From the NCBI GenBank assembly GCA_902805475.1, contig CADCSX010000008.1, forward strand, positions 2,214,001 through 2,278,000: a DNA stretch of 64,000 nucleotides. Reading direction: 5' to 3'. The translations under genes were made by a program, and so were the position numbers. This document shows, in pieces, positions 1-10,197 of the stretch (position 1 is the first letter of the stretch; the number at the start of each line of letters is the position of its first letter). This DNA is from Entonaema liquescens (taxonomy: Eukaryota; Ascomycota; Sordariomycetes; Xylariales; Xylariaceae). The notes under the pieces were generated by a model. That model made no database searches. It had not been told where the DNA came from and worked only from the letters and a program-made list of their open reading frames with translations.

Positions 1-914
1 GTTGTTCTCGTGTTGTCCGACAGGAATCTTATTTCATATCCCTTGGATGTGATATCACCTCCGTCTAACTTTCCAGTTCCGGCAAATGATAGCCACCGCC
101 GGTCTCCCCAAAGGCTTGCAAAGGATGTATCGTTCTTCGCTACAGCCCGCATGAAAGATCGCATGCTGGTGTTCTACAAGAAAAGGAGAGTTTGCATACC
201 ACGTTCAAAGTACTCGAGCCAGTGTTCCAGAAGGCAACAGAAAAGAAATCTCGTTTCTTTGGTGGAAGCCGAAAGGCCGGAGTGGGTGTGACGGAGAGTT
301 TCCGAGATTACGACGAATTCTTTTTCCCTACGGAGTGCTATTCGCTCAATATTTTCCATACGTATATTGCCGTCTCAACGGCTAGGGGTTTCGAACTTTT
401 AACTCTCGACAAGAAGATACCTATGTCAATTCCTGATGTCAAGCAACCCGCTATTGCCGACATTGCTTACCGCATCAAGGAGCAACGACCTCTAGGTATG
501 TTCCGCCTGAACGATCAGGAATTTCTCTTGGCATACGAAGACTGCGCTGTATACGTGGATAAGTATGGCGATGTCAGTCGCAGCGTCATCATGGAGTATT
601 CAGGAAAGCAGAAGAAGGCAAGGGGTGCCACGATGTATGGGCAATATCTGTTATTGTTCAATGAGGATTACGTCGAAGTGCGCAATGCCGAAAACGGTCG
701 GCTGCGCCAAATCATTGCCGGAAGGGACGTAAGAGTTCTGGACTATGGCGTTCGGGGACCAACGGGGGGCGCATCCAGTGCTAATGGGTCAAGTCCTATA
801 TCTGGCGGTGATGACGGGCTCGGGTCAAACGGCACGGTCAAGATCTGCATGGCGCATCCAGAGGTTGCGGGTCAACAAATCGTTTTAGAGATGATACTCA
901 ACAACGGGCACTGA
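1..914 (+). CDS. CNH domain, C-terminal part of a Rho guanine nucleotide exchange factor (partial, frameshifted)
   Basis: The gene enters from the left edge and stops at TGA 912-914. Frame 1 (1 to about 186) reads a CNH beta-propeller start, including RMKDRMLVFYKK. From about 186 the homology continues in frame 3 with LHTTFKVLEPVFQK, then the typical FFFPTECYSLNIF, GMFRLNDQEFLLAYED and LLLFNEDYVEVRNAENG segments. CNH domains close fungal Rom2/Tus1-type RhoGEFs, which activate Rho1 in cell-wall integrity signalling. The DH and PH domains would lie outside the window, so the GEF assignment is inferred from the CNH part alone. The frame change at 183-191 looks like one lost base, because adding one gives KKRESLHTTF without a gap. 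A Citron-type or other CNH protein is the alternative. Confidence 0.8.
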
Positions 915-1676
915 GAGATATGACAAATCACACGCTTTGGTCATAGCCGGCAGTGTAGAACAAATAGTTGAGGGTTTGGTTGGTGTAGGGGTTTGCATAT
1001 TTGTTTTCGCGGCACGGCTGCCCGCATGCGAATGTTTCTTCTCAAATGGATATCCGGCCGTACCAATGGCCAAGTTTCCTTTTCTTTCCTTCTCCAGACA
1101 ATTCGAAGACGGCCCAGAGATGATGAGCTATTATGATGAAAGCCGGATCGAAATATGGGATCCGATAAATCAGTAGCAGCTGTAAGGTACGGCATTGTAT
1201 GATCCCAGGGTTACTTAGCCGTCTTCGAGTTTTGCGTTACTTTATATTTCTATTTATGGAAGAGATGGACCTGAAGTTACCCTCGGTAGTAGGGTAATTC
1301 CGTAGACATCGCTGCTACAATTCTATGATATACCCCCTTTGACGGCATATTTGTGCTTGCTCGGGTGATTTAAGGAGTTCAATGTATGTATCAATCAAGT
1401 AGGAGTTTGTAAGAGATAAAGCACAGTTTGTCTTGAACCGAAAAATGAAGCCGCTGATAGTTATGCTAAGGTGTAAAGCCAGTTGAGCGTGGTTAGATAT
1501 CCATATCTAATGAATGACAATTAGGGGGTCATCTCTGCATCACCCTATCCCTTTAGTCTCAAGCCTCTCCGTTACCAACCAAGTCTTGAAGGAGCGTAGA
1601 CAATAATCAAAACACTTTCCAAACTTTCCAGATATCCAGATACCTAGTTACCCTTCCTCATCCTACAACTAATAGT
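915..1676. other. Intergenic, convergent 3' ends
   Basis: This is the 3' flank shared by the rightward CNH gene and the leftward oxygenase gene. Only short frames without recognisable homology occur, and I see no repeat or RNA gene. Confidence 0.6.
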
Positions 1677-4600
1677 TTACTTACCCCCAACATCAACCCA
1701 GCCACCCTCCGCAGCCGCCCCATCCCAACACACCCGCATCGTCGTCGGCACAGGCGAACACGCACTCTGATCAGCCGTCATGTAGACCCGCAAGCCAGTC
1801 CACTCGCCGCCCCCGCCGCGCACGGCGCTCCGCCCAGCCTGGCCCCGCCACTCCTTGAACTCGAGGCTCTTGCACTCCCCGCGCGGCCCCGGAGCCCGCC
1901 GCAGACTAGGTAACTGAAGCACCACCTTAAACGCGGCGGCCAGAGCGACCCGCGTCAGCCCGTCGCCTAGACACTTGTGCGGGCCGGCGCCCCAGGGGAG
2001 ATAAGACGATACGGCGCGGTCGAGACGCAGGGCCTCCGGGTCCGGGAAGGCGAGCGCGTCGTGCGAGGCCGTTACGAGGTCGATGATGGCGCGCTGGGTC
2101 GGGGCTAGGACGTAGGTGCGGGTAGATGAGGGTCGGCTGTCGGGCGGGTTGGGGATTGGCGATGGGCTGGTCGGGGATGAGGGGTCCGCGAGACACGGGA
2201 CGTCGTCGGTGATGGTTTGTGGGCCGCTGGTGGGCGGGACGTGCCGCGCTACTACCACGGTGCCGCGCAGGCGGATGCCTTCTAGGAGGCTGGGCTGGTT
2301 AGTATTGGGAAGTATTGCGGTGTAGCTGGAATGAATATGGCTTACTAGTGCATTAATTTGTCGTCTGCTTCGGGCGTGTTCTCGTGGGCTAGGCGGTGCA
2401 GTTCAGGGAGGTGTTGACTCCCTGTTCCTAAGAAGTAATCCAGACATTGCGAGAGTAGACCTGACATAATCGTGGCTCCGGCGGCGCTATGAGATCCAGT
2501 CAGTACCTAGGCAGTCTATATTTGAAGGAGTTCGTAGTCATGAGCAGCTCACCAAATAGGCATAACAGTCCCCGCAACGCACTCCTCCACCGTCTTGCCC
2601 TTCTCCATCATACGGGAAAGCAACTCTCGCCCGTAATGCGGGAGTCCAGGCCACTCATCCTTCCCCGCCGAGTTCGACTTATCCTTCCCAGAAGACACGA
2701 AGCCCAACCGCGCAGCCACCCCAGCGACCCAGCCGGTCTTCGCATCCGCCTCGGCCTCGAGCCGCACGAGCTGCTCAAGCCCCAGCGCGAGCTCGCGCGA
2801 CAGCGTCCGCAGCTTGAAGGAATTCGCCGGGTCGCTGTCGAAGAATACGGCGGCGAACATGGCGGACAACAGCCCGTACAGCTCGTGCTCCGTGTAGATG
2901 CCGTGCGGCGACGTCTCCGCCGTCTTAATCGGTAGGCCGAAGAACTCCGCGACGAACCGCGTGTTCAGCGGGATGATCACGTCCCGGATGATGTCGACTT
3001 CGAATTCTGCGGCTGCTCCTGGCGCCGTGGTAGGACTGGGCGGCAATGCGCGCCCGGCCTTCTTAAGTAGATTCTTCGTGGTCTGGTCGAAGAAATGTCT
3101 AATCTCTGCTTCCCACTCCTTGGGCTGGTAGAGACATCTAGCGACGTGCTCCCGACTTGCGTGGTTGGCGGTTGCGTCGCCGGCTAGACAAAAGTCTTTT
3201 GCAAAGGTCTTATCCGGCGGGCTGACGAGGTAGGATATAGCCTCTCCCCAGGGGACGTAGAAGTCCTTATTATTGTTTAAAATTTGGCTAACAGCCTTGT
3301 GGGATTTGATGACTACAGGATCCATCTGTCGTGTAGGTTTCTCCCACTACAGTAATAAGAGTTGGTATTAGCTATAAGTAATTTAGAAAACCCTATACCC
3401 TAGAGAATTGCGCTTACCGAATATAGTTTGGATGTACCAAGAGCTTCATGGATGGCCTTGTTCTCCTCGGGCACGACAAAAGGGAAATGCGCGTGAATGC
3501 TGTTGCGCGCGAAGTGGAATGGAAACGCGCGGAATATCAGCTTATGCATCACTTGTCCCTGGTCTACTTTCAGGTCGAAGTTGGCCTCGTTATAACTACA
3601 AGTTTCTTAGCTTTTATGTCTTACCATGACGGATATAGAGAAATAGGTGGGATTATGCCCTTGCTTACCCCCAGTTTGTCAAGTTCGCTGGAGTATAGTC
3701 GGTGGTGTAAAAGCGATCTCCGCGAACGAGAGCCACGGCATCAGAGAGGATAGCGCGGCTTGTCGTGACATTCACGCAAAGTCCACTACCAGACATTGGA
3801 GGCTTAGGCTTCTCGGCTACGACTAGTACATGTCAGTACATTCCCATTCGTCTATTAACAAGGAACGTGGTAGTCATTAGAAAAGGGGGGGAGTGAATGT
3901 GTACTAAATGTATATACGTACGTCCGGGATATAGCTCAACCGCATCAGGCGAGTCATAAAGCGCCATCAACTTCTCCGCAACCACAGGATCCGGGTTGAT
4001 ATCCTCGAACGTATCGTGTTTCTTCAAGCCAAAATACCGGCGGAACTCGTTAAGCGTAGCAACGTGCCATTCTCGCGCCTGGGTAATTCCGAGAATTTCG
4101 ATTACTCGCAATGCGCTTGGAACTTGGTTGGCACCGAACGCGCCAGCGACGTCCTCGATGGAAGCAGTTAGGATGTCGATGAGATCATCGTCGGAGTAAG
4201 TTCTGTCATCACCTCGCTTCAGACCCGCGAAATCGCGCTCCTCCGGATTGTTAGGGATGCTGCGCCGGGATCTGGCCAGGGCTTGTAGTACCTCATCGAC
4301 GCTCGCTTTTGCGGGATCCGCGCCGCCGAGGATTTTACGGAAGTCGTCAGTCACCCATTTCTCATCACGGGCCGACAGGGCGCTGTGCCACCGGTATATG
4401 AGATTGAACTCGACGGAAACCTGGTTGCCTGTAGCCTCCGGGGCGGGTGAAGTGTTGAAAATGTTCTTCTTCTCTTGGGTCCGTGGGTCCAGATCCCATG
4501 TGGACGTGGAGCGGTTTATGTTTAGAATGGTTCGGACGTAGTCCTTTAGAATGATGTTGACGTAAAGCCCGCAAGTAATGAGCCGTCCTGTTTGGAATAG

Positions 4601-5824
4601 GTCGTTGTCGTATTTCTCCCAGGCCTCCCAATTGCCGCTTTCGCTAGTGTTGGCCGGCTTGGCGAAGCGACCATTCTCATTGATTCTAATAAGTACCCAA
4701 CATATTAGCGTTCCTGAACTGGTATATAATGTTCAGGTTGATCCTGATGTGAAGGTCTTACCCTGCTAGCTGCGTTACAACATAGTTGTGAAATCGATTG
4801 AACATCTGAGAATACTAGTTAGTATCGACCCGTGATAGTGGAAATAGAGGCTACCAACAATTAAGAATACTCCTACCCCCGGAGGAAATCCGAGGAGGTT
4901 CTTTGATGAAAAACAATCTGGTTTAAGGAGTCCATCTTTGAATGTACGCATAGCCTTCTGTTCTTCGGCATTACGCCCATACAAAGGTGAGAGATCGAGA
5001 TACGACGAAGTCAAGTTGACGTTCGCGTCCCGGGAGTCCTTTACTTGGCAATTAGTTCCCAGATAAGACTAAGAATTATATATATTCTGATAGCTTACCG
5101 TCTGGAAGATATCGTGAGTAATGATTGTAGCAAGGTAGAAAAGCACACTCGATATCTTGTTCGGGTGCTCGCGGAATGATGCTTCATCTCTAGCCATGAT
5201 GCTGTCGTAGATCAGACCCGGGTCTGGCAAGTTGGGCCCCTGGAAAACTTTGGGAGGGGTCGTTCGCGAGTAGCGCGTGTTGGCTGCTCCCATAGCAGGA
5301 GCTCCGAGATTGTTATGAGAGCCATCTGCTGTACGGTAGCAAGTATTACCAGTTGAAATCTGACCGGGAGGATGTTCAAGCGCGTTCCAGAGGGTGTTGA
5401 CGAAAGCGTCGGTAGCTTGTTTACCTTCTCGAGAATTCGGAGGCAATTTAGCTAACAAAGTGACAATACGCTCCTGCAACAGCTGGTTGTCGTCCTCTTC
5501 GCCAGAGACTGTAGCATCCAAGACATCTTTCAACGTCTTGTAGTCCTCAATACTCAAGTGTTGCAAGTCCTGAAGAAGACCCGTCTCCTTCGATGTATCA
5601 TCATTTCCCGGTGTAAACTGATACTTAGGAAGAGGCCCTAAAGCCCTGGTGATAGCTTGAATAGCCTGGGCGAAGGGGGAAGTCATGACTGGTGTATTAG
5701 CAGTAGCTACATTGGGAGTTTCCGGTGTCACGGTGGGAAATATGAAATCCCTAGTCCACTTATACAAGGAGAATCCATGAGTTGCCCGCTGGGGGTCTAC
5801 AATTCTCGGCCGATTCGGCTCCAT
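1677..5824 (-). CDS. Psi-producing oxygenase / linoleate dioxygenase-cytochrome P450 fusion (Ppo family)
   Basis: Nine exons: 5824-5099, 5038-4859, 4805-4762, 4685-3922, 3822-3669, 3595-3418, 3346-2553, 2486-2346, 2289-1677. All junction phases agree, giving about 1197 residues (the family is about 1080-1120). The N-terminal animal-heme-peroxidase-like dioxygenase has the distal His in THDIF (about 237) and the tyrosyl-radical and proximal-His motif YRWH (Tyr about 414, His about 417). The C-terminal P450 has the heme loop GAGPHKCLGD with its thiolate Cys at about 1100. Family members oxygenate linoleic or oleic acid to hydroperoxides, and the P450 isomerises them to diols, epoxy alcohols or allene oxides; these oxylipins affect sporulation. 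The I-helix reads AAGATIMSGLLSQ instead of the Asn-Gln-x-Gln motif known from PpoA, so the product is uncertain. The ATG at 5824-5822 is the first Met in the frame; a longer N-terminus cannot be excluded. Confidence 0.93.
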
Positions 5825-7988
5825 GCTGACAGACCTTTTCAATGCAAGTATGATATGAAGTTGAAGTCGTCATTGTCATGTGGAAGGCTGCGAGTTACCA
5901 TTGTACATAAACGGGTAGGTGGATGGACAAAGTGGAACATGACATCTCCCCAAGGCTTTGCTATGCAATCCCAGCACAGTGTATATAAAATCGACACAAG
6001 CCATCTTCGTACGAGAATTTCAGCTGGTATTAATTATTAGAAACACGGCCGGTAGCACACAATGACGAACTCGTGTGAAACACGAAGTCCTATAGAAGGT
6101 AAATACTATTAACGCGACAGGACCCCAACCTAGTCAACGAAGGTTCCTTACCTATCCTTTTTCCAAGGACTTAAATAGGTATACGCGTAAACTTGACAAT
6201 TTAAGCTAGTCACATTATACCGCTGCCACATATGCTACGTCAGATACAACAGTCTAAACACTCCGTGAGGCTGGTTTCGGGACCGAAAATATATACCTAT
6301 ATTAAGGTTGACTCACACCAAGAAGCTTCATATTACACTATACAATCAATACAGCTAAGGAAGGATTGGAGTTGCAGGGTTAATCTTCACTATCCGACTT
6401 GATATTGTTCGTCAAGGTAGTGGCACTAAGGTAGATTTATCATATGGTTTCAAGCTGCAAGCCACAATCCTCCATCTTATGTTGGCCGCTCAGTTTGAAG
6501 ATGCCAGTATAAGTGGCTTTCTATAGTCTCCTTGGCGCTTGCGGAGCCGACGAGACTTATCCAACTCTAGTTAAGATCCGTGCCAATGTTGTCTAATCTA
6601 TAGTATATACACTTCCAGTCGCAATCTTTTAGATCGATCTAGAACGAGCGCTCCTTATAAATAACATACGATAAATAACTAAAAGACGACTCATCAGGTA
6701 CCCTAATGGGATTGTTTCTTCGAAGTAGCTAATAGTCAAAGTCATATATATCCCTTTTACCGACCTAATTACCTATCATCATTAAGAGCCGTGTTCAAGC
6801 ATAAACATTTTGAATGAGCTTATTGAAGTATTATTATGATACGTTCTCCGGTACAGGACGCTATCCCTGAACCCTCCACTTACCTATACGCTTACACGCG
6901 AGACACTAGGAAACGCGCGTAAGCGGATATTATATTCGACCTCAGCTTCCACGCAAGATCGGGACGACGTCGTACAAACTGCTTATGCAGGGGCATATTA
7001 ATTAAAGGCTTAAGTTGACCTTCACCTAGGTATAACATCACGGCTCTACCTATACCGTGCTTTGATTTGAGTTTTCACGAGATTAAGATAGCTTATAACA
7101 TATGTCTCTTCTAAGGTACTTGAGTCTTCTCAGGCCACGTAAGGAATTACGGATAGCCGGGGTGCTCTACTTTGTAACTGATATGATTTAATATTTAAAA
7201 GGAGTTAGTTGAGTTGAATTATAAACCTCCTTCTGAGTAGCTGCATTCTCCAGATCCTTCATGAGACGGGATATGCACAATTGACATGTCAGCACTCCTT
7301 ACGAGTCGAGGATCTCCTTCGATAAATAACTCAGACCATAGTGATAGGACAATGTTATTACCTATTCAGCCGTACTTGGAGCTGGCAATAGATCGGCATA
7401 AGCTATCATGAACTTGATGACCATAAATAGCTGATTTAATCTATTGAGACTCCTTTCAAAACAACCTAGTCATTTCAACTGAATTCGTATCTTTTTAAGT
7501 ACTCTTACCACGTGGGTTGTTTATTTACAGATTCATAAAATACCTACCCAAATGCATAACTACCTGCCTCATATCTATGGCACCTCATATCCTTTAAACT
7601 ATCGGTGGCGTCGTCGGCATAAAACTATTGTGTGGGATTTGAGCCATCGATCTGACTTCATCTGATAGGTAAGAACGCATCTCACATCCCGCTTAGATAC
7701 ACTCATGAAATCATGACCACAAATGTTAGAAGCACGTAAACATTGGTATACTCGCTATTCTATCTTCTTGCTTCACGAACAACAACATGTTGAGCTATTG
7801 CCTAATTATATAAATTATCGTATATCCCTTCACGTGACAATGGCGACATATCGAATGAATATTACGAATACTATATGCATTGGTAATAGGTCCATGCGGG
7901 ATCCTCTCAAGCCCCTCCTAAAGGCGATTACGTATCCGGTTCAATTGAAGATGAGGTTTAGTTCACTACAATATTTATTATAGAAGAT
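5825..7988. other. Intergenic between divergent oxygenase and FMO genes
   Basis: About 2.2 kb of moderately AT-rich DNA lies between the two start codons. No frame has credible homology, and I see no tandem repeat, tRNA or transposon end. It must hold both promoters. A CCTAGGTA word occurs near 7025-7032. Confidence 0.55.
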
Positions 7989-9831
7989 ATGAGTGAGAAG
8001 CGTAGAATCAAGTCCGTAGCCGTTGTTGGCGCGGGCGCAGCAGGTGTGTGAAGCCATCATCTTTAAGACTTTTACATATATATATTCATATGTGTGGTAC
8101 TTATACTTTCTGTGTGAATTGACATACGATAGGGGCCATCTCGGCGGCTGCATTGAAAGCTGAAAACTACTTTGAACGGATTCGGGTATTCGAGAGGCGG
8201 GAGACAGCTGGGGGAACATGGTACTCATAACCCCTTTTATGCTCGTGGCCAAAAATAATCACGCCCGCTTACACATTGCAGGATCTACGACTCGGATCCG
8301 AAGCCCGCATTAGAGGTGCATCCGGGAAAGTTACCTCCCGATGTCGATCCGCCGCTGGAGATCCCGAAGGACCTCCCGCAGATAACACCACCGAACCAGC
8401 AAGAAAGGTTCTCTAAGACACCTATCTACAACTCTTTAACGTGGGGACTCGGTTCGAATAAATATGATGAGCAAAAGTGTTAACACCCAAGTAGAACCAA
8501 TGTTCCCGATATCGCCATGTGCTTTTCCGACAGGAGGTTTGCCTACGGGCCCTTCCCGCCGCATCATGTGCCCAAGCAGTATATCGAGAGTTATTTCTCA
8601 TTCCACAAGACGGACTCGCTACTCAGCCTCAACACGACCGTAGAGGATATCACCAAGCTGAAGCCCGATTCGAAAGATGATCTCGAACGGTGGAAACTGA
8701 CTCTCCGGAAGTACGACCCATCTCGCCACGTCGACGTCTGGTGGGAGGAGGAATTCGACGCCGTGATCCTTGCTAATGGACACTACTCCGTCCCCTACGT
8801 ATGCCCTTAGTCCCCCCTCACCCGACTTATACAGCATTTTCTCTCTCTTCCCTCTTATTAACACCTCCTCAGATCCCCTACGTTAAAGGCCTCGAGGAAT
8901 TCACCCGCAAATTCCCCGGCCGCGTCTCCCACTCAAGTACTACCGCTCGCCCCTCCCTTCACCGGCCAACGCGTCCTCGTCATCGGCAACTCCGCATCAG
9001 GCCACGACCTAACCGCAGACCTCGCCTCCACCGCGCGCCTCCCGGTATTCCAATCCCGCCGCTCCAAGTCGCGCTGGGACGGGCCCTCTCCGCCCCGGGA
9101 TATCCTGGAAGCCCGTGATCAGCGAGTTCACCGCCTCGGGGTCCGGCAGCATCATATTCTCCGACGGGACCGAACTGACCGACATCGACTCCGTGATCTA
9201 CGCCACGGGATACAAGGCGTCGTTCCCGTTCTGGAACTCCGCCGCGAATAGTAGCGACGGCGGCCCGTTGTGGGACTATACAAACGGCAAGCTCGTGGGC
9301 AACTACTGGCACACGTTTTTCCGCGCGCACCCCACGCTCGGGGTCGTCGGCGTCCCGCGTGTGCTCACGTTCCGCAGCTTCGAGTACCAGGCCGTTGCGC
9401 TGGCGCGGCTGTTCGCCGGGCGGAATGCGGTGCCGCTGCCGGCGGCGGAGGAGCAGGAGCGGTGGGAGAGGGAACGGTTAGAAGTCACGCAGCGGGAGGG
9501 CAGGAGGTTCCACGATATTAACTGGGAGCGAGGGGAGACGGCGGAGTGGCTGGAGGGGCTGTTCCGGATAGCGGGGCTGGGCACGCTGAAGGGAGAGGGC
9601 AGGATACCGCCGCCGCTGACCAAGGAGGTCGTCTGGGCTATTGAACATTTGAGAAAATATCCGGAGCCTGGGAAGGGGAAGGATAGCAATGGGGAAAGTG
9701 ATGAAGAAAGAGATAAAGAGGGAAAGGAGAGTGGTTCAGTCGTAGAGTCCGAGAATGAGCAGGCGAGCATTCAGGATGATGGATGGGTACTGGTTGATAG
9801 ACGACATAAAGATTTACTAGGATTCCTATAG
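7989..9831 (+). CDS. Flavin-containing monooxygenase (FMO-like), disrupted by three frame changes
   Basis: Exons 7989-8043, 8133-8220, 8282-8440, 8495-8798 and 8873-9831 join in phase. Exons 1 and 2 form the FAD Rossmann motif GAGAAGAIS, and the FMO signature FPGRVSHSKYY fits FxGxxxHxxxY once a base is restored. A second nucleotide-binding loop VIGNSASG and the segment SVIYATGYKASFPFW follow. The family uses FAD and NADPH to oxygenate N, S or other soft nucleophiles. In exon 5 the homology switches frame at 8933-8940, 8951-8960 and 9101-9110. With the first two as one-base losses and the third as a two-base loss, the exon regains a multiple of three and the protein would be about 522 residues. 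It is either a decaying gene or an assembly-damaged one. It is divergent from the oxygenase gene 2.2 kb away. The acidic C-terminal tail (from about 9650) looks disordered. Confidence 0.85.
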
Positions 9832-10197
9832 ACGAAGCCGCCAAGATCGAGGGACCGAGTATATATAGGCACATATAACTATAAGTACATAGCTCACTAG
9901 GATTTTGGGGTTATATACATCGGCAGAACTGTCTGTGTGAGATTGGAATAATGATACACGACTTATCATATAGATTAAACAACATTTTCAAAGAATTATT
10001 TCATATTTGTACCCAATTTTCCGCGTTAATATACTGCGTGAACATTCTGAAAATGAGCAAGATAACGCTACTAGACCCGTTATATACAACATAAATTAGT
10101 TTTCCAAAATGAAATTCCTGTGAAGGAATGTCCTCATGTACGCTTGGCCGAAATAATAACGCCGCCCTGCTAACCCAAATAAAATGACCCGATGTGC
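9832..10197. other. Intergenic, convergent
   Basis: Short 3' flank between the FMO stop and the stop of the BPI-like gene. It is AT-rich with nothing recognisable. Confidence 0.6.
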
